Shown: positions 8,665 through 17,297, counted from the stretch's first letter. The stretch: 64,000 nt of DNA from Eudoraea chungangensis (GCF_029360665.1 NZ_JARDUB010000006.1:62001-126000); one strand, 5' to 3'. Made by a program: numbers and translations. The notes: generated from the sequence alone by a model not told the origin.

Positions 8665-9588
8665 TCAGGCAAAATTAGGAACTACTTTTTCACCCAGTTC
8701 TTCGATTAATTCTTCAGCCGGTCTGGTACCATATTTTAAGTTTAGAATAACATGGTTAACCCCAAAAGACTCTAATAATTTCAGATGAGTATTTAGATAG
8801 TCTGTTCCCGACTTAAATCCAAGATGAATTGGCCTAGGTTCCTTTTTAGAATCTTCCGTTATATCAATATACAGCGATTGCATAAAAGGCTTCCATCCAT
8901 GATTCTTTTTATTCAGTGCCTCACTCCATTGACCCATTACCAATTGAAGTGTTTTAAAATCTCTTGGATAGTATAGCCAACCGTCCGAATATTCAGCTAT
9001 CCATTCCAAGGATTGACCGGAGTGTCCTGTAACCAGCATAGGTGTACTTTTGTTGTATTTGGGGAGTAAGTCGATAAGGCCATTGGTTTCACCATAGAAT
9101 TTTGAACTGTAATTTGGGAAATCTCCTTGTAACTTTTTAATATAGAAAAAGCTGTCCCTAAACAATTCTGATTTATTCTTCAGTTGCTGATTGAAGACAG
9201 GGAATTCTAGTGGTCTGTCTCCCGAAGCCACCCCCAAAACCAGTCTGTCCTTTGAAAGAATTTGAAGACTGTTTAAAGATTTTGCCGTATGAACCGGATG
9301 TCGTAAGGGCAAAATGATACTACCGGTAGCCAAGGCGATATTCTTGGTCTGGTTCATAATATGCGTCATGTAAATCCAAGGATCATATAGTTGTCCTGCA
9401 TCTCCAAAAGAAGGGTCGTTAAAAGGGACATCCCGAAACCAAAGTGCTTCAAAACCTAATTCTTCCGCTCGTTTAGCGAGATTTTCTTGATTTTCCATTT
9501 TGGCTATGGAACCACTATAAGCTTCTAATGGAAAGACCAGTCCTAAGGTTAATTTTCCTTTAGTAGCTATTTTACGAAAAACACTCAT
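8665..9588 (-). CDS. LLM-class (luciferase-like) flavin-dependent oxidoreductase
   Basis: The 307-residue protein matches the bacterial luciferase-like monooxygenase barrel: LTLGLVFPLE near the start, AEELGFEALWFRDVPF, ATGSIILPLRHPVHTAKSLNSL, and LVLGVASGDRPLEF, a block typical of the BA3436-type subgroup. These enzymes use FMN or F420-like flavins to oxidise or reduce small molecules. The ATG immediately follows the stop codon of the upstream SDR gene with no gap, which implies translational coupling. It is the last gene of the four-gene operon facing hxlR. The substrate is unknown. Confidence 0.88.
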   Translation of the reverse strand: MSVFRKIATKGKLTLGLVFPLEAYSGSIAKMENQENLAKRAEELGFEALWFRDVPFNDPSFGDAGQLYDPWIYMTHIMNQTKNIALATGSIILPLRHPVHTAKSLNSLQILSKDRLVLGVASGDRPLEFPVFNQQLKNKSELFRDSFFYIKKLQGDFPNYSSKFYGETNGLIDLLPKYNKSTPMLVTGHSGQSLEWIAEYSDGWLYYPRDFKTLQLVMGQWSEALNKKNHGWKPFMQSLYIDITEDSKKEPRPIHLGFKSGTDYLNTHLKLLESFGVNHVILNLKYGTRPAEELIEELGEKVVPNFA

Positions 9589-10386
9589 TTAACCATTTAT
9601 TATTTTATCTGTCTCATTGATCAGCAGGGTAATTTTCTCTGAATCATAGGCATCTTTATGTGCTTTAGCAAATACACCTTTATCATTGTCAAAGTACTTC
9701 CCGCTACTCTCGTTATATTCCGCTAAAACGGCCAGATCGTATAAGATGTTCGTCCCTTTGTCTGCGGATGACCAATATTGACCGTATGCCTCCTGTACCA
9801 TTTTTGTGTTTAGTAGTGATCCAGGATTGACGGCTATTATGTTTAAATAGGTTAATTTTTTAGCTAAATAGAAACTCCACATGGTTAAGGCCAATTTGCT
9901 TTGAGCATAAGCCTCGTGGGACGATAAAGTAACTTCTCCTTTTAATGCTTTTAGGGCAACGGTTGCCTGTGCTGCAGAGCTTAGATTAATTACTCTGGGC
10001 GATATACTTTTCTGAAGTAAGGGCAAGACCCCTTTTGTTAAAATATAAGGCGCGAAGTAATTAACTGCAAATCTGAGGTCTAATCCGTCCTTATTCCTGT
10101 CAGCACTACTATTAAACACCCCGGCATTGTTGATAAGGATATCAATTTTTGGTAGTTTCTGAACTAATTCCAGATACATCTTTTCAATACTCTGAAAGTC
10201 CGATAAATCCGAAACACAGGTTTCTAGTTTAGAATTGGCTGAAGAATCTTTTATGCTAGCTAAGGTATTTTGTAGTTTTTTATTATTTCGTCCATGGAGT
10301 ATTATATGATGTCCGTCTTTCGCCAATTTGGTTGCAGTAAGTTTTCCGATACCATCGGTACTTCCAGTAATTAATATAGTTTTCAT
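9589..10386 (-). CDS. Short-chain dehydrogenase/reductase (SDR)
   Basis: The 265-residue NAD(P)-dependent oxidoreductase has the Rossmann motif TGSTDGIG (7-14), the NNAG motif in DILINNAGVF, a catalytic Ser in INLSSAAQA and the YAQSK catalytic pair. The region after the active site (VNPGSLLNTKM) is typical of retinol-dehydrogenase-like SDRs. It sits 23 bp after the bestrophin gene and abuts the LLM oxidoreductase gene. The operon context suggests reduction of reactive carbonyls or quinone-derived compounds, which is inference. Confidence 0.9.
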   Translation of the reverse strand: MKTILITGSTDGIGKLTATKLAKDGHHIILHGRNNKKLQNTLASIKDSSANSKLETCVSDLSDFQSIEKMYLELVQKLPKIDILINNAGVFNSSADRNKDGLDLRFAVNYFAPYILTKGVLPLLQKSISPRVINLSSAAQATVALKALKGEVTLSSHEAYAQSKLALTMWSFYLAKKLTYLNIIAVNPGSLLNTKMVQEAYGQYWSSADKGTNILYDLAVLAEYNESSGKYFDNDKGVFAKAHKDAYDSEKITLLINETDKIING

Positions 10387-10409
10387 TTTATTACAAAAGA
10401 TATTAAAAC

Positions 10410-11477
10410 TTACATTTGAGAATCTTTGGATAAAGGATAGGGCTTTGGTATGTCTGATAGCTTATCATCAATCATTTCTCTAATATCTATCTCAATGCCT
10501 CTGCTCATTGTTGTTATTGGCACACCATTATTCATTCCCCCATCAAAAGGGTTTTCAGAGGTGTCACCAACTCGCTCCATGAGCATAAAAATCCAAGATA
10601 TAATCATACTAAAGGGGATGGAAATCCATACAAAATTTTGTGTAATTGCATTAGAATAATTCTCTACAAGAACATTCCCAATACTCTCAAATTCATTCAT
10701 CAGTCCAAAGGGGATAAGTATAATAAATATCCATACAAAGATGGTGTTCAAGGTTGCGAATTGTCTGGGATATGGAAAGTTTTTTATTCTTTCTGCTTTT
10801 CCCTGCAAGCTAAATAGCTCTTCAATACTATTTTTGAATTCCATATGTCTGAAATCTTCAATTAATCCATTTAATTTTAAGTTTTTAAAATGATTGGATT
10901 GTAGTTTTAAACAGGCTGTTTGTTTGTTTGTTTTGCTCAGAACTTCCTCGATTTCTGCATTTGATAAATAGGTTTTTAATTGATTTTCCAACGAATATTT
11001 ATATTCGTCAACTTCAATACTTTTCATAAACTCTCTATCGGATTTATTATCAAAAGAAGACTCCCATGGCTTAGGTTCTCTTAAGGAATATCTCAGTGCG
11101 GTCATCCAACCTATATGCCTCATTATAATCTGTTTTCTAATTGTAGAGAGTTCTTCTTCCGTATATTCTTTGGTAGTGAATTCGTTGGTAATAAAATCAT
11201 TAACCATAGTGGCTAGAGTTCTCGAAGTATTAACAATTCCACCATAAATTTTGCGTGCCTCCCATAATCGGTCATAGGCTGCATTGTTTTTAAATCCACT
11301 TATAAAGGCCAGGGCTGTACCAATTAGACCAATAGGTAGCCATGGTAATTGTAACCATTTCCAGTCGGCTAATTCATAAAAAATAACCGGGATTGTGGAG
11401 AGCATTAAGAAAATTAGAATATAACGTTTTGTCCAACTAATTACTGTGGTTAGGTGGTATTGTTTTCTGATATACAT
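10410..11477 (-). CDS. Bestrophin-family ion channel
   Basis: The 355-residue membrane protein matches the bacterial bestrophin (UPF0187) family. The first helices contain WTKRYILIFLML and LPWLPIGLIGTALAFISGF, then NNAAYDRLWEARKIYGGIVN, the conserved bestrophin block, and a late pair of helices (IFVWIFIILIPFGLM and FVWISIPFSMIISWIFML). A C-terminal acidic segment follows. Bacterial bestrophins form pentameric channels; the Klebsiella homologue is cation-selective. The gene begins 3 bp after the quinone oxidoreductase stop codon, so the channel is part of a redox operon, which is unusual enough to note. Confidence 0.9.
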   Translation of the reverse strand: MYIRKQYHLTTVISWTKRYILIFLMLSTIPVIFYELADWKWLQLPWLPIGLIGTALAFISGFKNNAAYDRLWEARKIYGGIVNTSRTLATMVNDFITNEFTTKEYTEEELSTIRKQIIMRHIGWMTALRYSLREPKPWESSFDNKSDREFMKSIEVDEYKYSLENQLKTYLSNAEIEEVLSKTNKQTACLKLQSNHFKNLKLNGLIEDFRHMEFKNSIEELFSLQGKAERIKNFPYPRQFATLNTIFVWIFIILIPFGLMNEFESIGNVLVENYSNAITQNFVWISIPFSMIISWIFMLMERVGDTSENPFDGGMNNGVPITTMSRGIEIDIREMIDDKLSDIPKPYPLSKDSQM

Positions 11478-11480
11478 GGG

Positions 11481-12470
11481 CTATGAATTTTCAATAATCA
11501 CTTTTCCCATAGCTTGTCCACTCTCCAATCGCGCATGTGCCTTTCCAGCTTCTTCCAGGGAAAATATTTGGCTGTCCAGTACTGGTCTTAGTCCACCTTC
11601 GTCTACTATACTTGCTATTTTTTTTAATATGTCACCATGATCTGCCCTTTTATAATTATGAAGCATTGGAATAAGCATAAAAACGACGTGTAATGAAAGA
11701 CCTTTAAAATGGGCTAAGCTGAGGTTTAATTCACACAAGGAAACCGTGGTGGCAATATTTCCATTAAGGGCAGCAGCATTAAATGAGTTTATTAAGTTTC
11801 CCGCTCCAACAGAATCGTAAACAATTTCAAAACCAGCTCCATTGGTATATTTCTCAACGTAGGATTCTACAGATTCAGTTTTATAATTAATCGCTGTTGC
11901 TCCCAATTCTTCAATTAGAGCCATCTGTTTTACGCCTCCCCCCGTGGCAAATACCTTTGCTCCGAAGTATTTTGCCAATTGAAGCGCAATATGACCAACC
12001 CCACCAGATCCACCATGGACTAATACGTTTTTACCTGAGGAGATTCCAGCGCGCATTAGACCTTCATAAGCAGTAATACGAACTAAGGGTATTGCAGCGG
12101 CTTCAACCATTGAAATAGCTTTTGGTTTTTTGGCTATTAGTTTACTGTCTGCGGCAACATATTCTGCCAATGTACCTGGTAAATCTGCAAGACCACCGAC
12201 ACATCCATATACTTCATCACCAACAGAAAAGTTGACAACATCTTCACCAACAGATTCAATGGTTCCGGCGAAATCCATTCCCAGAATTGCAGGTTCTTCG
12301 GGGGATAAGGGTAGTTCCTTACCCATTTTTCTAATCATAGTGTCTACGGTATTTACACTAGATGCTGCTATTTTAATTAATACTTCTCCCGTTTTTAATT
12401 CAGGGACAGCTATTTCTTGCTTTTCAAAAACAGAGTTTTCTCCGAATTTAGTGATGATCATTGCTTTCAT
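11481..12470 (-). CDS. Zinc-independent MDR quinone oxidoreductase-like NADPH dehydrogenase
   Basis: The 329-residue medium-chain dehydrogenase has the GroES-like N-terminal half (GMDFAGTIESVGEDV, 64-78) and a Rossmann motif VHGGSGGVGHIALQLAKYFG (151-170). The structural zinc cysteine cluster of alcohol dehydrogenases is absent, as in NADPH:quinone oxidoreductases and enoyl reductases. It is the first gene of the operon QOR-bestrophin-SDR-LLM and is divergent from the hxlR regulator with overlapping promoters. In other bacteria HxlR-type regulators often control such quinone reductases, so a role in quinone or electrophile detoxification is likely. Confidence 0.9.
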   Translation of the reverse strand: MKAMIITKFGENSVFEKQEIAVPELKTGEVLIKIAASSVNTVDTMIRKMGKELPLSPEEPAILGMDFAGTIESVGEDVVNFSVGDEVYGCVGGLADLPGTLAEYVAADSKLIAKKPKAISMVEAAAIPLVRITAYEGLMRAGISSGKNVLVHGGSGGVGHIALQLAKYFGAKVFATGGGVKQMALIEELGATAINYKTESVESYVEKYTNGAGFEIVYDSVGAGNLINSFNAAALNGNIATTVSLCELNLSLAHFKGLSLHVVFMLIPMLHNYKRADHGDILKKIASIVDEGGLRPVLDSQIFSLEEAGKAHARLESGQAMGKVIIENS

Positions 12471-12487
12471 ATCGACGATTAATTTTA

Positions 12488-12506
12488 AACTATAAAAAGT
12501 ATAGTT
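12488..12506. promoter_or_regulatory. Inverted-repeat operator A at the QOR operon start
   Basis: The perfect inverted repeat AACTATA-AAAAG-TATAGTT overlaps the expected transcription start of the quinone oxidoreductase operon (its -7 box is at 12508-12515). It shares the TATAGT/ACTATA core with the other two sites in this intergenic region. It is a candidate HxlR repressor site. Confidence 0.6.
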
Positions 12507-12535
12507 GCAAAACTAAGTATAGTAAATTATCTTTG
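12505..12535 (+). promoter_or_regulatory. Promoter of the hxlR regulator gene
   Basis: A -33 TTG (12505-12507), 20-base spacer and -7 TATCTTTG (12528-12535) match the Bacteroidota TTTG/TAnnTTTG consensus. The predicted start is near 12542, about 26 bases before the ATG. It overlaps the opposite QOR promoter almost completely. Confidence 0.65.
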
Positions 12536-12538
12536 CAA
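12508..12538 (-). promoter_or_regulatory. Promoter of the QOR-bestrophin-SDR-LLM operon
   Basis: On the minus strand, a -33 TTG (12538-12536), 20-base spacer and -7 TAGTTTTG (12515-12508) match the Bacteroidota consensus. The -7 box of each divergent promoter lies next to the -33 of the other, so the polymerases must compete. Confidence 0.65.
12512..12523. promoter_or_regulatory. Inverted-repeat operator B inside the divergent promoters
   Basis: ACTA-AGTA-TAGT has the ACTA-N4-TAGT layout that I recall for the B. subtilis HxlR-family repressor YodB. It lies between the two -33/-7 pairs, so one bound dimer would block both promoters. Confidence 0.45.
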
Positions 12539-12555
12539 TAACGGTCAAAAATGAT

Positions 12556-12565
12556 AGTATATACT
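12556..12565. promoter_or_regulatory. Palindrome C just before the hxlR start codon
   Basis: The perfect 10-bp palindrome AGTATATACT ends two bases before the hxlR ATG. It resembles the other two sites and could mediate autoregulation. It occupies the place where a ribosome-binding site would be. Confidence 0.4.
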
Positions 12566-12567
12566 TT

Positions 12568-12924
12568 ATGGAATCGATATCATCTAAAAAATTACAATTT
12601 CGAGGTAAAGAATACCCCTGTTGCGCAAGCCTAACCATGGGAATTATTGGAGGCAAATGGAAAACAGTTATTCTTTTTCACCTAATAAACGAGAAATTAC
12701 GGTATAACCAATTGAGAAAGCTAATGCCCTCAGTGACTGAAAGGACCTTGAGTTTGCAGTTAAAGGCATTGGAAGAGGATAAATTAATTAAGCGAAAAGT
12801 ATACACTACGAAGCCCCCTTTAAAAGTAGAGTATTCTCTTACGGACTTTGGAAAAACATTAGTTCCGTTGATTCAATCAATTGCGGATTGGGGTGATTTA
12901 GTGGTTGAAAAATACGCCAATTAG
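12568..12924 (+). CDS. HxlR-family winged-helix regulator
   Basis: The 118-residue protein is a complete HxlR (DUF24, MarR-like) repressor or activator: CCASLTMGIIGGKWKTVILF, RYNQLRKLMPSVTERTLSLQ (recognition helix) and LVEYSLTDFGKTL-type wing. Cys18-Cys19 lie directly before the conserved GGKW block, where HxlR-family sensors such as YodB and HypR carry the Cys that reacts with quinones, diamide or aldehydes. It is divergent from the QOR operon across a 97-bp region with three inverted repeats and overlapping promoters. It most likely controls both itself and the operon in response to electrophile stress. The family call is firm and the signal is inferred. Confidence 0.92.
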   Translation: MESISSKKLQFRGKEYPCCASLTMGIIGGKWKTVILFHLINEKLRYNQLRKLMPSVTERTLSLQLKALEEDKLIKRKVYTTKPPLKVEYSLTDFGKTLVPLIQSIADWGDLVVEKYAN

Positions 12925-12932
12925 TAGTTGCA

Positions 12933-12948
12933 ATACTCTTCTGAGTAT
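12933..12948 (+). terminator. Possible weak terminator after hxlR
   Basis: ATACTC-TTCT-GAGTAT forms a 6-bp stem with a 4-base loop nine bases after the hxlR stop, followed by CTTATTTAGCTTT. The T-tract is interrupted, so this is weak. Confidence 0.4.
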
Positions 12949-13011
12949 CTTATTTAGCTTTATTAAGCAAACACTTTTTTATGCTCCCTCTTGTGTTTCT
13001 AATAAACAAGT

Positions 13012-13491
13012 TTAAGGTATTTCGATGGGAGAGCTATGCGTGGCTATGGCCTTTACTACCCCATTGTGTTTTTGATACACGTCTGTAAATCGAAGACTCA
13101 GTGTGGTTGTATCCTTAGCTGAATTGCCAACTATAATCATTGTTTCAGAGCCCCTTACCACCGCAACATCCCCATAAAGCTGAATGTCTAACTTCTCGTA
13201 AGAGATGTCATGAAATGTATAGTCGGCCGTGGAGAATTCTTCCAAAGTAGCCGTTTTACTAAACACTTCTCCATTTGGAGATCCTGAATAAACCCAAGAT
13301 TCATCAAGCACACTATCTAAGGAAGTGGTGTCAGCAGAAAGATAAGCGTTGGTCCAAGTATGCAACAAATTTAGGGCTTCTTCTTCCGTTATCTTCTCTA
13401 CAATTGGTTTCTGCTCTTCTTTTGGCCTTTCCCTGTTTTTACATGAAACGGTCCATATTACTAACAAGAGTACGAAAATCGTATTTTTCAT
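13012..13491 (-). CDS. DUF4440/NTF2-like lipoprotein
   Basis: The 159-residue protein starts with a lipoprotein signal (VSCKN, Cys17) and a charged linker, then an NTF2-like domain: helix EEEALNLLHTWTNAYLSADT, the WVYSG strand, and late strands DVAVVRGSETMI and LSLRFTDVYQKHNG, typical of DUF4440. The family includes ketosteroid-isomerase-like folds with unknown ligands. It converges on the hxlR gene (87 bp apart) and stands alone upstream of the esterase-like gene's 3' end. It is distinct in sequence from the other NTF2-like proteins in the window. Confidence 0.8.
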   Translation of the reverse strand: MKNTIFVLLLVIWTVSCKNRERPKEEQKPIVEKITEEEALNLLHTWTNAYLSADTTSLDSVLDESWVYSGSPNGEVFSKTATLEEFSTADYTFHDISYEKLDIQLYGDVAVVRGSETMIIVGNSAKDTTTLSLRFTDVYQKHNGVVKAIATHSSPIEIP

Positions 13492-13609
13492 AAGTGAGTT
13501 GTTTTATTTTTCTTATTTTATTATTCCATTTTAAACAATTCCCAGACCTGTATATCGATGGAATACACTGCAGAGACTCGCTTCTAAACCATTTGGATGA
13601 TTCTTAATT

Positions 13610-14515
13610 TTAGCGGTCAATTTCAAAGAATTTCCAAATAGCTTTATAAATCATTTCCAATTCTGTTGTATTAAAATTGCCATGCTTTTTACCATCAATT
13701 TCAAGCAGCTTATTTTTAATTCCATGCTTCTGAAGTTCTCCGTGAAAAGAAATGGCCTGTTCTATCTGAACATTTATGTCCTCATTTCCATGTACGCTAA
13801 AAATTGAAGGCGTATTTTTTGTTGAAACATGACTAATAGGGGAGGTAAGCTCTAGGTATTGTTCTCTTTCTTCAGTACTCTTCTCTAAGATTAATTGTTC
13901 GTAGTCGGTATCGTTCCAAAATTCTATGGCACTTTCCATTTCCGTAATTCCATACCAATTAATAATTCCTCTTACTTCTCCCTCCCTTTTATGAATTTCG
14001 CCACTGCCTTCTGGTTCTTTAATCATCCCGGCCAATAATGCTAAATGACCTCCTGCAGATTCTCCAGAGAGGTATAGATTGTTGGTGTCAAATTTATAGT
14101 TAGAGGCGTTATCGGTAACCCAATTAATTGCATCAATACAATCGTTTAAACTCCCAATTAAATTAGTTTCTTGAAGTAATCTATAATCTACATTTACAAC
14201 GCACCAGCCTTTTGCAAGATAGGGAAGCAACGCCAAAAATCTAGAAGTTCGATCTCCACTTACCCATCCACCTCCATGAAAATATACGAGTGTTGGTTTC
14301 TTTTGGTTAGATATTTCATCCCAGGGATCTTCTCCTAATTTTTTTGCCGGATAATAAACATCTAGTTGCAGCTCTAAAGTATCTACTGTTTTGTACGTTA
14401 TGTTGGATGTAATAGAAATATCTTCAATAATTTTAAAGATGTGTTTCATATCGTCTTTTTCTCTACAGGCCGTAAATATTAGGGTTAGTAAAATTAGAAG
14501 AGAACCGAGCTTCAT
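13610..14515 (-). CDS. Alpha/beta hydrolase lipoprotein (carboxylesterase, HSL-like)
   Basis: The 301-residue lipoprotein (lipobox TAC, Cys17) has the oxyanion motif HGGGW (80-84) and nucleophile elbow GESAGG (151-156, Ser153), both hallmarks of hormone-sensitive-lipase/acetyl-esterase-type hydrolases. Later segments VHGNEDINV and DGKKHGN contain the expected Asp and His. It is exported and anchored, likely hydrolysing acetyl or short-chain esters. It is a single gene without glycosidase partners, so an acetylxylan-esterase role is not supported by context. Confidence 0.88.
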   Translation of the reverse strand: MKLGSLLILLTLIFTACREKDDMKHIFKIIEDISITSNITYKTVDTLELQLDVYYPAKKLGEDPWDEISNQKKPTLVYFHGGGWVSGDRTSRFLALLPYLAKGWCVVNVDYRLLQETNLIGSLNDCIDAINWVTDNASNYKFDTNNLYLSGESAGGHLALLAGMIKEPEGSGEIHKREGEVRGIINWYGITEMESAIEFWNDTDYEQLILEKSTEEREQYLELTSPISHVSTKNTPSIFSVHGNEDINVQIEQAISFHGELQKHGIKNKLLEIDGKKHGNFNTTELEMIYKAIWKFFEIDR

Positions 14516-14722
14516 TTGCTTTTATCTATTTGGTAAGACTAAAAATAATTAATTTGAATATAATTTTTGGTCCTTTAATTAGTGAAATCCGGAATGTTCA
14601 TAATTGTTTACAGAAAGTTTTAATAATTTGCTCTAACCGTTTCTCTTCTTTTTTTCTTCGCAAGTGTAATTGCTTTTTATATTTTGGTTCTGATTAAAGG
14701 TTTAGTCAAGCTTGGTTCGGCT

Positions 14723-15763
14723 TTAGTTCAGTTGATTTAACCAGTCCGTTAAAGAATTTAAAAAGCCATCACATCTAATATATTCCCAGTTGCTCGCTTC
14801 CGATTCGTAAATTCCACCGCTAATAGCCTGCCACATATTATGGTTACAGTTCGGGAATGTTTTTATAGTCAAATTTGTGTGCATTGCCATGGTATTTTCA
14901 TAAAGCATCTTTGTTTTTTTCCAATTCACGGTCATATCCGTTTCACCAAATAAGGCGAGCACTGGAATATTGATTTTAGATAAAATTAGTTCAAAATTTT
15001 CTACATATAAAGGCAGTCTTGTTTCTTTATCCAAAGTAGTTTCTTGTAAGATTTTTTGGTAGTTGTAATAGCTTTCGGAACTCATTTCTCCGTTTGTAAT
15101 TCTGTTCCAAAATTTATTCTTTTGAAGGCTCTGGCTTGCGTTTATGTAGTCTTCATAACTAGCCCCATTCCGGGATAGTAAAAGGCCTTCGTGCCATTCG
15201 TTTACCAGCAGGTCTATTTCCTCTGGATTATGCCCTTCAATTCGCAAGTTCTGTTCTAATAAATACTTAAAGGTTTCATCATCGTCGACACCACTTACGG
15301 AGATCCAAAAATCAATTTTCTTGTATTGGTCAATGACGATTGGATTAATCCAACCAGCCCTGCTAATTCCCCATAAGCCAATTTTCTTGAAACCCTTTAC
15401 CTTCCTTTCTTTCAAATTTTCAATTGCTGCTATAACTTCTTTGGCTTCGTTATTAACTAGTCTTCCATTTTTGTAACCGCCACCACTATTACCACATCCC
15501 ATTTTGTCCCACATGTAGGTGGCATAACCGGCTTTTAGGATAGCTTTTCGTACATCTGAATACCATTTGCCAGCTATGGCATTGGTCTTTCCATCTCCAT
15601 GTATAATTAAAACAATTCCTTTCGCATCATTTACATTTGGCAGGTTCAAAACACCGGCAAGTTTAACACCATTAAAATCGAAATCTAGAAGTTCTTCTTT
15701 GCCTTGACTAAAAGTATTAACTCCCCATAGAATTAATACTGTTATGTATATCAATTTGTTCAT
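14723..15763 (-). CDS. Secreted alpha/beta hydrolase (dienelactone hydrolase/S9-like esterase)
   Basis: The 346-residue protein has a cleavable signal peptide (ending NTFSQ) and an alpha/beta hydrolase fold: VLIIHGDGKTN (51-61) for the oxyanion region, nucleophile elbow GISRAG (132-137, Ser134), Asp in LFGETDMTVNW and His in NCNHNMWQ. It resembles the family of periplasmic hydrolases often annotated as alpha/beta hydrolase or acyl-CoA thioester hydrolase. It is monocistronic by spacing. The substrate is unknown. Confidence 0.85.
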   Translation of the reverse strand: MNKLIYITVLILWGVNTFSQGKEELLDFDFNGVKLAGVLNLPNVNDAKGIVLIIHGDGKTNAIAGKWYSDVRKAILKAGYATYMWDKMGCGNSGGGYKNGRLVNNEAKEVIAAIENLKERKVKGFKKIGLWGISRAGWINPIVIDQYKKIDFWISVSGVDDDETFKYLLEQNLRIEGHNPEEIDLLVNEWHEGLLLSRNGASYEDYINASQSLQKNKFWNRITNGEMSSESYYNYQKILQETTLDKETRLPLYVENFELILSKINIPVLALFGETDMTVNWKKTKMLYENTMAMHTNLTIKTFPNCNHNMWQAISGGIYESEASNWEYIRCDGFLNSLTDWLNQLN

Positions 15764-15904
15764 TTATTCGACAGAAGTTTTATAGTGAATCATTCTAGGA
15801 GAAACATCTTTGTGAATGCTGAAAGTTGGAGCTTTTCCTTGGTTTATACTATTCCTTTATCACGTATAATGTTATAGTTTTGTAACCGAATTCATTATAT
15901 ACTT

Positions 15905-17068
15905 TTACAAACTTATCAATTTAGAATTTTTATGGAATTTTTTCCAAGAAAACCAGTATTCATCTGAGATGGCAATAGGATCTAAATCTACGTTTAAGCT
16001 TCCCTTTAAATATTTCCCTCTAATGTTCCATTGTGTTCCGGTTATTCTATCGATAATTTCGTCATTTTCTATACCCACTTCCAGGCTTGTATTATTTACA
16101 ACCGTCTTAAATCCATTTACCGTATTACCTACTCCAAGGAGGAAAAAACTATCATTCTCGTTAAGGATTAATCGATTTGCTATGACATCTTTTTTAAGAT
16201 AAACAAGGCTTTCTTTAATAGAGGTATCCAATATGCCAATGACCGGCGTTCGAGAAGGAAAACTATGGTCTCTGTTTTTTGCGGATAAGCCAGGTGTTTT
16301 TTCTGTAACTACTATCCTTTTCCAAATACCGGGGATAGGGAGCTGAAATTCTCGAAAGTCCTTTGCTACTACTTTAACAACTAGGGGTTTGGAGATCACT
16401 TTTTTAACTTCCGTCCAGTTTAAAATCTGAAAGGGAATCATTTTAAGTTCATAGGGATGTAATTTGCCAATAATAGACTTAAACGTAGCTTGCTGAAAAA
16501 AGGTTTTCGTTTTTCTATCTGCCACTATCATATTGGCACCCTTAAAGGATCCAACAAACAGAGGTCCTATCTCGGTTACGTCGAAGGGAATAATACTTCT
16601 GCACATGGCACAATAGGTTAGGGCTACAATTCTTGAACCGAATTTATCATTGATTATATGGTGATGTATTACGTAATCTAGAGGATAACATTTAGTAATT
16701 CCGTGATATTCAATTATTGCTAATTCCATTTCGTCTTTAAGGGGCAGGTCTGAAACATCCCTCGCAAATTCTGGAAAGTCCACGGCTTTAAAAGCATTTT
16801 CCTGATGCATTTTATAGCTTAGTATAAGGGCTAAAAGAGAAATTATTACAGGCACTAATGCCCAATATGGGAATTGATTTACCTGTATAAATATTACGAA
16901 TGTCCAGATTAGTAGAACGCTAAAGATTGTCCAATTAATCGGTTTACGAATAAAATAGTGGTAGTAGAGCCATTTTACCGGAAACACCTCTATTAAAGCC
17001 ATATAAATAGCTGCGGTTCCAATCAGAAGGGCAGTAATTGCCAATAAATAGAAAAGTAATAAGACCAT
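15905..17068 (-). CDS. DUF3179 family membrane protein
   Basis: The 387-residue protein has three N-terminal membrane helices (about 2-25, 45-63 and 68-86) followed by a DUF3179 domain. The domain carries its signature ALTYCAMCRSIIPFD, a CxxC-like TYCxxC motif (the family usually reads TYCPLCGS), then FVGSFKGANMIVAD and a C-terminal GTQWNIRGKYLKG. The function of DUF3179 is not established. The cysteine pair suggests metal or thiol chemistry, but that is inference. The domain is probably periplasmic or facing the membrane surface. It stands alone, with gaps of 140-230 bp on both sides. Confidence 0.85.
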   Translation of the reverse strand: MVLLLFYLLAITALLIGTAAIYMALIEVFPVKWLYYHYFIRKPINWTIFSVLLIWTFVIFIQVNQFPYWALVPVIISLLALILSYKMHQENAFKAVDFPEFARDVSDLPLKDEMELAIIEYHGITKCYPLDYVIHHHIINDKFGSRIVALTYCAMCRSIIPFDVTEIGPLFVGSFKGANMIVADRKTKTFFQQATFKSIIGKLHPYELKMIPFQILNWTEVKKVISKPLVVKVVAKDFREFQLPIPGIWKRIVVTEKTPGLSAKNRDHSFPSRTPVIGILDTSIKESLVYLKKDVIANRLILNENDSFFLLGVGNTVNGFKTVVNNTSLEVGIENDEIIDRITGTQWNIRGKYLKGSLNVDLDPIAISDEYWFSWKKFHKNSKLISL

Positions 17069-17297
17069 CTTATGTATTGGTTTTTAGGATCTTAATGATT
17101 GCCATTGCCAAAGGTTCTAGCTGGTGAAAATCGTTTATCACTGAGGGTGTTTATCCTAAAGATAAAACAATAAATGAATTTGATATACCACTAAGAAAGT
17201 ATAGGGGGTAAATTATATCCGTATGGCATGCTAGTTTAGGTTTTTACCAATGATGGTAAACCTAGAAGAATTAAATAATTTAATTAGGTGCAGATAT

